From Flavobacterium shii (lineage in GTDB: Bacteria; Bacteroidota; Bacteroidia; Flavobacteriales; Flavobacteriaceae), in assembly GCF_025847235.1 (NCBI RefSeq), contig NZ_JAOZEW010000008.1, positions 124,001 through 188,000 on the forward strand: a stretch of DNA of 64,000 nt. Reading direction: 5' to 3'. Numbering within the stretch: position 1 is the stretch's first letter; each line of letters starts with the position of its first letter. The notes beneath the pieces are model-generated. The model saw only the letters and a list, made by a program, of their open reading frames with translations. It did not search any database and had not been told where the DNA came from. Positions 10,130-18,694 of this stretch are shown here, in pieces. The position numbers and the translations under genes were made by a program.

Positions 10130-10885
10130 TTATATTATGCCTTGAAGAACGCAGTTTTTAATGAGTTCAATAGTGTTTTTACACTCTGATTTTTCCAGAA
10201 TATTACGGCGGTGCTTTTTAACGGTTAAAGCACTGATAAAAAGTTTTTCGGCAATTTCATTATTACTTAAACCATTACTAATTAACTTAATAATTTCCAT
10301 TTCTCGCTTAGAAAACTCTTTTATTTCCTGATTGCTTTCATCCATGCTTAAATTCATAAAAGAAGGTTCCCCATGTAAACCAATAAGTGAGACTTTATAG
10401 GTATTTTTATTGCTAAGATGATCAATTCGGGTGTGTATGTTTAACGATTTTCCATAACCTCCATTATCATCCATAGTGAGCATTAATGATTGATGATTGA
10501 ACAGCGTATAGTCTCCATTCTTTAATCGAGCCCTAAAACTATAACTTATTTTATAGCTCATCATTTTTTCCCTACCGATCTTCTCAAAAAAAAATTTGGT
10601 TAAAAATGCTTCTGCTTTTATAACAAATTCTATATCATCTGGATGAATGGCCCCGAGTATATCATTAAATATAAATTTTTTGGGTTCAAATCCATGTATG
10701 TCGTAAATAGAAGGGCTAACATGTGATACCGACATATCATAAAAGTCTATAATATAGAACGAAAATGGTCCTGTACTAATAATTGAATTAGTGAGGTCAT
10801 CAAAAGATATTTGATGCGATGTAGTGGTTCTAACCGTTCTATTGGAAAGCCAAACATCATGAAGGGTTTGTATTTCAGAATTCAT
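10130..10885 (-). CDS. PAS-domain LuxR-type transcriptional regulator
   Basis: This 251-residue protein has a PAS-like fold at about 35-155 (it contains VSPSIYDIHGFEPKKF and a HPDD motif) and a C-terminal GerE/LuxR helix-turn-helix at about 187-250, with FSKREMEIIKLISNGLSNNE and LFISALTVKKHRRNI. There is no signal peptide or membrane segment, so it is cytoplasmic. The PAS domain probably senses a small molecule or a partner. The gene stands alone, divergent from the Crp/Fnr gene at 11240. No target can be named. Confidence 0.88.
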   Translation of the reverse strand: MNSEIQTLHDVWLSNRTVRTTTSHQISFDDLTNSIISTGPFSFYIIDFYDMSVSHVSPSIYDIHGFEPKKFIFNDILGAIHPDDIEFVIKAEAFLTKFFFEKIGREKMMSYKISYSFRARLKNGDYTLFNHQSLMLTMDDNGGYGKSLNIHTRIDHLSNKNTYKVSLIGLHGEPSFMNLSMDESNQEIKEFSKREMEIIKLISNGLSNNEIAEKLFISALTVKKHRRNILEKSECKNTIELIKNCVLQGII

Positions 10886-11239
10886 GAGGGAGGAATTTTG
10901 TTCAACAAATTAACATAATAATTTGTTAATTTCAAAATCATATTTAACAGACAAACACTTAATATCAACACATTACATCACAAAAAAAACTCCTGAAAAA
11001 TATTTATAAAACCTACGAAATATCTACAAAATTAGACAGTTTATTATACTAACTCATGTAAAAATATTTCACTTTTTTGACTTTTTACGAACACTGGGAT
11101 CGAAAAGTTTATTTTGAATATTATAATAAAATGTAAGTATACGCTTAATGCAAATATTGATATTTACGAATTATTATATAAAAACTTTGCTACTTTTATC
11201 GGGAAATAAATGTCTTTTCCTTGATTAGTATTTAGTATT
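10886..11239. other. Divergent intergenic region between two regulator genes
   Basis: This is 354 bp of AT-rich sequence that must hold promoters for the PAS-LuxR gene (minus) and the Crp/Fnr gene (plus). A partial match to the Bacteroidota -7 box occurs before the plus-strand gene, but I could not define a full promoter or operator. No coding signal was seen. Confidence 0.4.
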
Positions 11240-11920
11240 ATGAAGGGATTTTTTTTAAAATACCACAAAACCCCAATAATAGCTATGCAAGGACTAACCA
11301 ATAATCCCCAAGAACACAGCACACCTGAACAAGCTGCAACTCTTTTGTATGTTTTTAATAGTGTTTATCCAATTAGTAAAAACAGCCAAACCTTTCTTAT
11401 TGAAAACACATATCCTATTACAGTAAAAAAAGGTAAAAAATTACATAAAGCCGGTGAAATCTGCGACATGATTTATTTTGTAAATAAAGGCGCCATTAGA
11501 GGTTATGTCAAAGAAGAAAAAAAAGATATTACAACCTGGATTACAGTCGAAAATGAATTGGTAGCTTCCATACACAGTTTTATATTACAAATCCCTAGTT
11601 TTGAAAATATGGAAGCCATTGAGGATTCCGAATTGCTGCGAATGAGTCATAAAGACCTGCATCATTTATATGACATAGAACCACAATTTAATATAATGGC
11701 ACGGAGAATTTATGAAAAATATTATGCCGATGCAGAGATTAGAGCCTTAATCGCCCGATTGAGCAAAGCCGAAAAAAAATACGAATACTTCTTAAAAACC
11801 TACAGCCATCTTTCTACAAGAATTCCACTTAAATATATCGCCTCCTTTTTGGGTATTAATCTGGAAACATTAAGCCGTGTTAGAGGGCTAATTCGCAACT
11901 TCACTGAAAATAAAGTTTGA
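11240..11920 (+). CDS. Crp/Fnr-family transcriptional regulator
   Basis: The 226-residue protein has a cyclic-nucleotide-binding-like beta barrel at about 40-140 (GKKLHKAGEICDMIYFVNKG) and a C-terminal winged HTH at about 180-220 (RIPLKYIASFLGINLETLSR). The recognition helix lacks the Arg-Glu pair of E. coli CRP, so its DNA site should differ from TGTGA. An internal ATG at 11285 (MQGLTNN) is a possible alternative start, because the first 15 residues are not typical of the family. It precedes the SprB-repeat gene on the same strand by 211 bp. The effector is unknown. Confidence 0.88.
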   Translation: MKGFFLKYHKTPIIAMQGLTNNPQEHSTPEQAATLLYVFNSVYPISKNSQTFLIENTYPITVKKGKKLHKAGEICDMIYFVNKGAIRGYVKEEKKDITTWITVENELVASIHSFILQIPSFENMEAIEDSELLRMSHKDLHHLYDIEPQFNIMARRIYEKYYADAEIRALIARLSKAEKKYEYFLKTYSHLSTRIPLKYIASFLGINLETLSRVRGLIRNFTENKV

Positions 11921-12131
11921 CAATTGTCAAATAATCACACTGCGCTATTTTTAAAACACCTTCGACACACACATTACAAACTGCTAAAAACAAACAAGTT
12001 ACACATTAGTTTTTTCAATATAAATTCATATTAACTTTATTTGGCTATTATTTAGCTGTCATATTTCTCAAAATTTTAACTCTATTTTCGTAGCATTAAA
12101 TTGCGCTACGGTGCTTTAAAATTTAGTTATT

Positions 12132-15100
12132 ATGAAACAACTTTACTTTTTATTTTCACTCTTCTTTTCGATCTTTTATTGTCATCTGCAAGCACAAACA
12201 ACTACCACGGCAAATCGCAAAACAAATACTGTAGATAACTTTCAAACAGCAAAAAATAACATTTCACAAAACGCTGTCGCCTCCGAAATTTGTATCACAC
12301 CGACTATTTTTAACGTAACTGGTGGAGGAAATGGATGCTTTACTACAGGAGTTCCTGTGGGATTACTAAGTTCGGAAATAGATGTAAATTATCAATTAAA
12401 ATTAAATGGTGTTGCTACGGGTAATTTAATTGCAGGAACAGGAGCAGCATTATCATTTGGAAATAAAACCACTTCAGGAATTTATACTATTGATGCAGTA
12501 ACTAGTGTTGCAGGTTGCCCTACTACTGTTATCACTATGGGATCAACAGCAACTGTAAATATAGACCCCGTTTCGGTTGGTGGTAGTATATCTGGGACAA
12601 AAACTGTTTGTAAAGGGGAAACAAGTGATCTCTTAACATTAAGTAATCAAACAGGAAATGTGTTGAGATGGGAAAGTTCCGTAAGTCCTTTTTCAAGTTG
12701 GACACCAATTACAAACACTACTCCAACCTATACATCCGGAGCTTTAACGCAAGCAACTCAATTTAGGGCAATTGTACAAAATGGATCTTGTTTGGGAATG
12801 GCTTCGGCAGTAGCAACCATAACAGTAAAATCTATTACAGCTACAATAGCCAGAACAAACATTTCTTGTAATTTGGGAAGAGATGGTACCATAACTGTAA
12901 CTCCAGATGGTGGTACTGCTCCCTATTATTACCTATGGACATCGACATCTGGAGGTCCATCTGGAGCAACAACAGCCAAAGTTACTGGATTATTAGCAGG
13001 TAATTATACTTGTACTGTTACGGATGCTCTAGGATGTTCTACTGCTTTTACTAATCTTATAGTTACACAACCAACTGCATTACGAACAACTCAGGTTCGT
13101 TTAATACCCGTTTCTTGCAATGGTGGCTCCAATGGATCTGCAACTATTTCTGCCACTGGAGGAACGTTTCCTCTCACCTATAATTGGACTCCCGGAAATC
13201 CCACAGGAGATGGTACTACCACGGTAACGGGTTTAACGGCTGGATTATGGACTTGTAACATAACCGATGCCAGTGGCTGTACAATAAGTCGTGATTTTAC
13301 GGTTAAAGAACCAACAGTAATAGTGACTACTCAGGCAAGCTTAACCAATGTTACTTGCAATGGAGGCGCAAATGGGACAGCAAGAATTTCTGTTTCTGGA
13401 GGAACTACAGGCTATACTTTCGATTGGTCACCTGGTACTCCTGTCGGCGATGGAACGGCGAGCGTAATAGGATTATCAGCTGGCGAATGGACGTGTAACA
13501 TAACAGATGCCAATGGTTGTACTGCAAAAAGATTTTTTACAGTTACAGAACCTGCAGTTTTAGCTGCTTCAACCACACAAACTAATGTTTCTTGTAATTT
13601 AAATTCTAATGGTACAGCAACTATAAATACTCCAACTGGGGGAGCTTTTCCTTATACTTATTTATGGAATACTGGAGCCACATCTCAATCTTTGTCTGGT
13701 TTGAGTGCGGGAATATATTCTTGTACTATTACTGATAACAATGGCTGTACTTTGGACAAGGATTTTACTATTACAGAACCTGCAGTTCTTGCTGCTACTA
13801 CAACACAAACTAATGTTTCTTGTAATTTACAGTCTAATGGTACAGCAACTATAAATACTCCAACTGGGGGAACTTTTCCTTATACTTATTTATGGAATAC
13901 TGGAGCGACATCTCAATCTTTGTCTGGTTTGAGTCCAGGAATATATTCTTGTACTATAACTGATAACAATAACTGTACTTTAAAGAAGGATTTTACTATT
14001 ACAGAACCTGCAGTTTTAGCTGCTTCGACCACTCAAACTAATGTTTCTTGTAATTTACAGTCTAATGGTACAGCAACTATAAATACTCCAACAGGAGGAA
14101 CTTTTCCTTATACTTATTTATGGAATACTGGAGCCACATCTCAATCCTTATCTGGTTTGAGTGCGGGAATATATTCTTGTACAATTACTGATAACAATGG
14201 CTGTATTTTGGACAAGGATTTTACTATTACAGAACCTGCAGTTCTAGCTGCTTCGACCACACAAACTAATGTTTCTTGTAATTCAGAATCTAATGGCACA
14301 GCAACTATAAATACTCCAACTGGAGGAACTTTTCCTTATACCTATTTATGGAATACTGGAGCGACTTCTCAATCTTTATCTGGTTTGAGTGCAGGAATAT
14401 ATTCTTGTACCATTACTGATAACAATGGCTGTACTTTGGACAAGGATTTTACTATTACAGAACCTGCAGTTCTAGCTGCTTCGACCGCACAAACTAATGT
14501 TTCTTGTAATTCAGAATCTAATGGTACAGCAACTATAAATACTCCAACAGGGGGAACTTTTCCTTATACCTATTTATGGAATACTGAAGCGACATCTCAA
14601 TCTTTATCTGGTTTGAGTGCAGGAATATATTCTTGTACCATTACTGATAACAATGGCTGTACTTTGGACAAGGATTTTACTATTACAGAACCTGCAGCAA
14701 TCGATATTTCGCTTGCATTATCTTCGGGTATAATTACAACCAATCAAAATGGGGCAACTTATCAATGGATTAAATGTCCTAATACTGCATTAGTAGGACA
14801 AACAAATCAAAATTTTACTCCAACAATCTCAGGCGATTACAAAGTTAAGATAACCATTGGAAATTGTACCGTAACTACAAATTGTATTACAGTAAGTACA
14901 TTGGGCAATGAAAAATTTGAATCGAAACCTAAAATAATCGTATATCCTAATCCATCAAACGATGTGTTTTTTGTAAATATAGCCACTAACTGTACTATGA
15001 TTACATGTGATTTATTGGGTAAAACAATACAATCCCAAAAAATCGATTCGGGTACTACAAAGATTGATTTAAGCAATCAGCCAACTGGAATCTATTTACT

Positions 15101-15155
15101 GAAAGTAACTACCGAAAATAACCAAACTCAAACAATAAAGCTGATTAAAAAATAA
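12132..15155 (+). CDS. SprB-repeat surface/secreted protein with T9SS sorting domain
   Basis: The product has 1007 residues, with a signal peptide at about 1-21 (cleaved near LQAQ). Residues about 40-235 form Ig-like, Cys-containing domains. Eight SprB-type repeats follow: three divergent (about 236-473) and five near-identical 76-residue units (about 474-853). Each unit has a VSCN...NGTA start, a YLWNTGATSQSLSGL core and a CTITDNNGC end. The last 80 residues are a type A T9SS signal (IVYPNPSND, DLLGKTI, PTGIYLLKV, IKLIKK). The protein should cross the outer membrane through the type IX system. SprB-like proteins act in gliding or adhesion; that role is inferred here. The fifth unit carries Gly-to-Glu (WNTEATSQ). 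Confidence 0.93.
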   Translation: MKQLYFLFSLFFSIFYCHLQAQTTTTANRKTNTVDNFQTAKNNISQNAVASEICITPTIFNVTGGGNGCFTTGVPVGLLSSEIDVNYQLKLNGVATGNLIAGTGAALSFGNKTTSGIYTIDAVTSVAGCPTTVITMGSTATVNIDPVSVGGSISGTKTVCKGETSDLLTLSNQTGNVLRWESSVSPFSSWTPITNTTPTYTSGALTQATQFRAIVQNGSCLGMASAVATITVKSITATIARTNISCNLGRDGTITVTPDGGTAPYYYLWTSTSGGPSGATTAKVTGLLAGNYTCTVTDALGCSTAFTNLIVTQPTALRTTQVRLIPVSCNGGSNGSATISATGGTFPLTYNWTPGNPTGDGTTTVTGLTAGLWTCNITDASGCTISRDFTVKEPTVIVTTQASLTNVTCNGGANGTARISVSGGTTGYTFDWSPGTPVGDGTASVIGLSAGEWTCNITDANGCTAKRFFTVTEPAVLAASTTQTNVSCNLNSNGTATINTPTGGAFPYTYLWNTGATSQSLSGLSAGIYSCTITDNNGCTLDKDFTITEPAVLAATTTQTNVSCNLQSNGTATINTPTGGTFPYTYLWNTGATSQSLSGLSPGIYSCTITDNNNCTLKKDFTITEPAVLAASTTQTNVSCNLQSNGTATINTPTGGTFPYTYLWNTGATSQSLSGLSAGIYSCTITDNNGCILDKDFTITEPAVLAASTTQTNVSCNSESNGTATINTPTGGTFPYTYLWNTGATSQSLSGLSAGIYSCTITDNNGCTLDKDFTITEPAVLAASTAQTNVSCNSESNGTATINTPTGGTFPYTYLWNTEATSQSLSGLSAGIYSCTITDNNGCTLDKDFTITEPAAIDISLALSSGIITTNQNGATYQWIKCPNTALVGQTNQNFTPTISGDYKVKITIGNCTVTTNCITVSTLGNEKFESKPKIIVYPNPSNDVFFVNIATNCTMITCDLLGKTIQSQKIDSGTTKIDLSNQPTGIYLLKVTTENNQTQTIKLIKK
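13551..14690 (+). repeat. Five tandem 228-bp direct repeats within the SprB-repeat gene
   Basis: The junction CCTGCAGTT recurs at 13551, 13779, 14007, 14235 and 14463, and CCTGCAG again at 14691, giving five units of exactly 228 bp (76 codons). Units differ by a few mostly silent changes, which points to recent duplication or ongoing homogenisation. Copy number could vary between strains by recombination without breaking the reading frame. Confidence 0.95.
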
Positions 15156-15180
15156 AATTTCAGATTATTATAAATAATTT

Positions 15181-15207
15181 AAAGAGTGTCGAAAGGCACT
15201 CTTTTTT
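15181..15207 (+). terminator. Intrinsic terminator after the SprB-repeat gene
   Basis: AAAGAGTG at 15181-15188, an 8-nt loop, CACTCTTT at 15197-15204 and a run of six T (15202-15207). It lies 25 bp after the stop codon on the same strand. Confidence 0.85.
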
Positions 15208-15254
15208 GTATAAAAGACTGTATTTACATGATGAAAATAAAACAAGAGACTCTT

Positions 15255-16148
15255 TTATTTTTTATTACTTTCGGGTTTATCAAGGAAACTTTCAATCATC
15301 GGAATAACAAATTCTGCTTCTTTAGAATTAGACTTCAGAGTTGTTATTTCTCCAATATATTCACCATGAACACCTGGAATTATTGCTAGTTCTGAGTTGG
15401 CGATCTGTCTGTGCATTTCGATTGCATGCTCAGGTTTTATAATATCTTTATCGGCAATAATAATTAAAGTTGGAGCTTTTATAGATTCGATTTCTTTATC
15501 TGGTATATCTTTAAAATTCACCATTCTTTTGGCGTCCTTATCATGCATTACTTTCAATCCTTTTGAGTTTGGCGATACCTTTAAATAAGCCTCTTTTAGC
15601 GGTTCGGGCATATTGGATAACTGTGCATTTTTCATAAAATCCCAAAATTGTACAGGAACTCCATTGCGCTTACAAAGTGCAGAACCTAAGATAATTTTAT
15701 TGACTATTTTCGGGTGCCTAATAGCTATTTGAACAGCAGTTGTCCCTCCATTACTAAAACCAAAAAAATCTGCTTTGTCGATATTCAAATTCTTCAAAAG
15801 TATCGCAACATCATCAGCATCCTACACAAAGGATTCTTCCTTTTCTCTATCACCGGTTCTTCCGTGAGCTTGTGCTTCAACAGCTATAACTTTTCTGTGT
15901 TTAGCAAGCATTGGAATAACTCTCCCAAATGTTGTTTCAATTGTAGAGCCACCACCATGAAGCAAAACAAGTGGTTTACCTTCTCCATAAATTTCATAAT
16001 ACATCTTGATTCCGTTTACTTCCGAATACCCCTTTTTGAATATTATACTATCATTTACTGTTGCTTTAATTTGATTATTGTTTGCTTCTAAACAGTTTGA
16101 TAGCAACATCAGAATCATTAAAACTAAATATCCGATTGCTTTTTTCAT
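15255..16148 (-). pseudogene. Alpha/beta hydrolase interrupted by one in-frame TAG codon
   Basis: Reading from the ATG at 16148, the frame is open for 108 codons, meets TAG at 15824-15822, then stays open in the same frame to TAA at 15255. Without the stop the protein would have 297 residues with a possible lipobox (LSNC), an LVLLHGGG oxyanion motif near residue 60, nucleophile elbow GFSNGG, acid IADKD and His in GVHGEY, so the catalytic set is complete. The TAG falls before DADDVAILLKNL; related hydrolases usually have Gln there, so a single CAG-to-TAG change is likely. It is the last gene of an ArsR-SRPBCC-hydrolase operon. Recent inactivation is most likely; sequencing error or amber readthrough is possible. 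Confidence 0.85.
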
Positions 16149-16153
16149 TTTTA

Positions 16154-16642
16154 TTAATTTAAATTAAACATCGTTTGCAAATTATTTAACATTTGTAACC
16201 AACTCGGATATGCGCCAGTCTTTTTAGCTATTTCTTGAGAAACAGTTTGTCGCAGTTGTAATTTAGTTTTTCCGTTTTCTTCTTTGAGCGTTACGGTAAC
16301 CAAAGTTTCCCCTGGCCAATTGGCATCCATTCCCATTTTGACTGGATCTATTGGATTTCCGTTTTCATCTGCATTTATTAGTGTAAAAACAATCTTTGTG
16401 TTGGGTAAAATCTCTTTGTATTTACCTATACACCAGCAATCTCCAAATTGAGGATTAGAAATACAGGAGTGAAATTCTCCTCCTGTTTCAACTTTAATTT
16501 TCTTGAAGTGAATAGTACAACCATCTGGTGCATACCATTTCATTAATTTTTCAGGGTCTGTCCACGCACTAAAAACTTTTTCGGGACTTGCATTAAAGGT
16601 TTCTTCAATGAAAACCTCATTCTTATTGACACGATTTTCCAT
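16154..16642 (-). CDS. SRPBCC/AHSA1-domain protein
   Basis: The 162-residue protein is almost entirely one Bet v1/AHSA1-type fold. It starts with the typical FNASPEKVFSAWTDPEKLMKWY and continues through a GGEFHS strand and a LVTVTLKE strand to the long C-terminal helix. Such proteins bind hydrophobic ligands or act as chaperone co-factors; no specific ligand can be read here. It starts 4 bp after the ArsR gene. ArsR plus AHSA1 pairs are a common two-gene unit, so the regulator probably controls it. It is cytoplasmic. Confidence 0.9.
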   Translation of the reverse strand: MENRVNKNEVFIEETFNASPEKVFSAWTDPEKLMKWYAPDGCTIHFKKIKVETGGEFHSCISNPQFGDCWCIGKYKEILPNTKIVFTLINADENGNPIDPVKMGMDANWPGETLVTVTLKEENGKTKLQLRQTVSQEIAKKTGAYPSWLQMLNNLQTMFNLN

Positions 16643-16646
16643 TTTA

Positions 16647-17027
16647 TTACTTATTTAATTTATTGATATCCTTAGTTTTTTTATCCTCAGAAGTATTTCC
16701 ATTATTAGATTGTAGTTCTTCCTGCTCGACAAAATTCTTGAGTGCACTCAATCTACCTGCCCACAATATGTGATACTGTTCAACCCATTCATGTACTTCG
16801 TTAAGTTTTTCCAGTTTGGCTTCGCATAAGCGTTCTCTCCCTAATTTTTTTATGTTTAGCAAACCACATTCAGAAAGAATTTTAAGATGCAATGAAATAG
16901 CCTGTCGGCTAACATCAAATTGTTCGGCTATAGTATTAACATTAACTGGTTCTTGAGCAATCATAGCTATTATTGCTCTTCTTGTAGGGTCGGCTATTGC
17001 CTGAAAAACATCTCTTCGTGCTTCCAT
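16647..17027 (-). CDS. ArsR-family winged-helix repressor
   Basis: The ATG at 17027-17025 is chosen (MEARRDVFQAIADPTRR, the classic ArsR start); an upstream TTG at 17036 is possible but unlikely. The HTH spans about residues 28-70, with VNTIAEQFDVSRQAISLHLK and ILSECGLL. The metal-binding ELCVCD motif is absent, so this is a non-metal ArsR regulator of the type paired with SRPBCC proteins. The tail after residue 95 is charged and probably flexible. Two near-identical palindromes overlap its promoter (separate entry), which suggests self-repression. It leads the operon with the SRPBCC and hydrolase genes. Confidence 0.92.
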   Translation of the reverse strand: MEARRDVFQAIADPTRRAIIAMIAQEPVNVNTIAEQFDVSRQAISLHLKILSECGLLNIKKLGRERLCEAKLEKLNEVHEWVEQYHILWAGRLSALKNFVEQEELQSNNGNTSEDKKTKDINKLNK

Positions 17028-17032
17028 AATAC

Positions 17033-17078
17033 GCAATCATTTGATTGCAAATATATAAGCAAGCATTTGGTTGCGCAA
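17033..17078 (-). promoter_or_regulatory. ArsR operon promoter with two palindromic operators
   Basis: On the minus strand TTG (17078-17076), a 20-nt spacer and TATATTTG (17055-17048) match the Bacteroidota -33/-7 promoter. GCAATCATTTGATTGC (17033-17048, perfect palindrome) overlaps the -7 box and start point. GCAAGCATTTGGTTGC (17059-17074), differing at two positions, fills the spacer. Centres are 26 bp apart. A repressor bound there would block polymerase; the adjacent ArsR protein is the obvious candidate. Confidence 0.75.
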
Positions 17079-17315
17079 CTATTTTAAGATTTATTTTAGG
17101 AGAAATCATTTTGAAAATAATTAGAGTTACCTCTAAAGCATAAACAGTTAGCAGATAATTGTACTACAAAAAAAAAATAAACACAATCTAAAGAAGAAGT
17201 AATTCAGCCCTAAAACATCTTATCTCATTATTAGAAATTCTATAATAATTATACATCAACTTCTATTTATATAAAAGTTAAAAAGAAATCCATAGACAAC
17301 TTATTATTTTATTAT

Positions 17316-17360
17316 CGCAACATTGTTGCGTTTACAAATAAGATTTCTATATTTGCAACA
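17316..17360 (+). promoter_or_regulatory. Promoter with GCAACA palindrome before the His-rich/TonB locus
   Basis: TTG (17326-17328), a 19-nt spacer and TATATTTG (17348-17355) form an exact Bacteroidota promoter. The 15-bp palindrome CGCAACATTGTTGCG (17316-17330) covers the -33 box, and a further GCAACA half-site lies at 17355-17360. A repressor is likely. Since the genes downstream look like metal uptake, a Fur-family metal regulator such as Zur is a reasonable guess, but the regulator is not in the window. Confidence 0.7.
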
Positions 17361-17394
17361 ATATACTTGCTTTATAAAATCCTGATTCCTCAGA

Positions 17395-17745
17395 ATGAAA
17401 AAGAAATTTAAAATTATTAATCTTCTTATGCCGTTAATAGTTGCATTCGCAATACTATTTCCGGTAATTCATTCTTACGAGCACATCCAGAATCATAATG
17501 CCACTCATAAAAGTACACTACACTATAATGATACAGGTAAAAGCGAACTCATAACACACAATCATCCTTCTGACGAATGTGCAATATGTCATTTTAAATT
17601 TACTCCTTTCAGTACTTTCTCATTCGCGCATTTTGATTTTTACAAAAGTCAAAGCATAACTAGATATGTTTATTTTTATTTTAAAACATATTCCAGTTTC
17701 TTCAAAGGATCTCTATTTGCTCTTCGAGCGCCTCCAATAATTTAA
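17395..17745 (+). CDS. Small membrane-anchored His/Cys-rich protein, possibly metal-binding
   Basis: The product has 116 residues. A hydrophobic segment at about 8-26 would anchor it or serve as signal, leaving the rest outside the cytoplasm. The exposed part is rich in histidine (HSYEH; HNHPSDECAICHF with a CxxC pair) and ends in the short hydrophobic LRAPPII tail. Its design resembles small proteobacterial DUF2946-type proteins placed beside metal-related genes (His pairs, CxxC and RAPP-like end), though I claim no family membership. It is first behind a regulated promoter and lies upstream of a DUF4625 lipoprotein and a TonB receptor. A role in zinc or copper handling is inferred. Confidence 0.7.
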   Translation: MKKKFKIINLLMPLIVAFAILFPVIHSYEHIQNHNATHKSTLHYNDTGKSELITHNHPSDECAICHFKFTPFSTFSFAHFDFYKSQSITRYVYFYFKTYSSFFKGSLFALRAPPII

Positions 17746-17830
17746 AATAAAATCAATTGGCAATTGTCTCATTAGGCATTTATCAATTTTAAAAAGTTTT
17801 TCTTAAAATATTACTATAAAAACTAGCTCT

Positions 17831-17898
17831 ATAAGTTATGTAAGTTCATTTACACAGCGTGTTTATGAAACTTATATTTTCTTAAATGACTTATATAT
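17831..17898. repeat. Dispersed hairpin repeat, family A, copy 1
   Basis: Starts ATAAGTTATGTAAGTTCA and ends CTTAAATGACTTATAT, with an inner stem around GTTCATTTACAC and GTGTTTATGAAAC. Related copies are at 17976-18043, 27745-27811 and 63931-63986. Confidence 0.6.
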
Positions 17899-17975
17899 GT
17901 TTTAAAAGTTTTATTGAAGAAAGAAGATGAACTTATTAAAGCTGTCTTTGAATTTATTTACTACAAAAACTTACC

Positions 17976-18043
17976 AAATAAGTTATGTAAGTTCATATAA
18001 ACGATTCGTTTACAAATCTTATATCTCCTAAATAACTTAAATG
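17976..18043. repeat. Dispersed hairpin repeat, family A, copy 2
   Basis: AATAAGTTATGTAAGTTCAT is followed by an inner palindrome AAACGATTCGTTT (17999-18011) and the end block CTAAATAACTTAAATGG. It lies 145 bp after copy 1 in the same 463-bp gap (17746-18208), which has no gene and otherwise only AT-rich sequence. Two copies in one gap may act as an attenuating or mRNA-protecting structure between the His-rich gene and the rest of the locus. Confidence 0.6.
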
Positions 18044-18208
18044 GTCTAAAGTAGTTGTATTGCTATTCCATTAAAAAAAAGAATCTCATTTCATAGAATA
18101 ATATTCTACGAGTATATCCATCTATGCCCTTTTTTAAGTTGTCATTGTTTATGACTATGTAATTTAAAACAAACAAATACCTTATTCAGTAACCCAAAAT
18201 TAATACAT

Positions 18209-18694
18209 ATGAACAAAATGAAATTCACAAAATTTGTACGGGCTTCTTTTGCATTAGCTAGCATCTTTACAGCCTGTGATAGCGGCGATGATACTAAAAT
18301 TGATACTGAATATCCCGTAATTGATATTTCGGCAGCAAGTGCATTCCCTATACAATGCAGTGAAGTAAGCCCTGGGCAAAAAATTACATTCAAAGCAAGA
18401 TTCACCGATAATACAGCATTGGGATCTTATAGTTTGGATATCCATCATAATTTCGACCATCACAACCATAGTACCGAAGTAAATGATTGTTCTGTTGAAG
18501 CTATTAAAAAACCGATAAAACCACTACTGTACATAAATTCTGTTGCTATTCCCGAAGGATTAAAAAGTTATGATGCCACACAGGAAATCAGCATTCCAGA
18601 AGATATCGATCCCGGAGATTATCATTTCCTTATTCGCCTAACCGATAAAGAAGGCTGGCAGACTATTAAGGGTTTGAGCATCAAAATTAAATAA
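18209..18694 (+). CDS. DUF4625-like lipoprotein with His cluster
   Basis: This 161-residue lipoprotein has a signal ending near SIFTAC (about residue 22). The mature part is a beta-rich domain of the DUF4625 type: a YPVIDISAA start, a CSEVSPGQKITFKARFTD strand pair, a central HHNFDHHNHS cluster, and IDPGDYHFLIRLTDKEGWQT near the end. The His cluster at about 76-86 is a plausible metal site. It ends exactly one base before the TonB receptor ATG, and a second DUF4625 lipoprotein follows the receptor. Probably a surface or periplasmic partner of that receptor; DUF4625 has no defined function. Confidence 0.82.
   Translation: MNKMKFTKFVRASFALASIFTACDSGDDTKIDTEYPVIDISAASAFPIQCSEVSPGQKITFKARFTDNTALGSYSLDIHHNFDHHNHSTEVNDCSVEAIKKPIKPLLYINSVAIPEGLKSYDATQEISIPEDIDPGDYHFLIRLTDKEGWQTIKGLSIKIK

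Noticed and set aside
13551-14690. CRISPR-like array
   Set aside because: The 228-bp units lie inside an open reading frame and encode SprB repeats; there are no short repeats with unique spacers.
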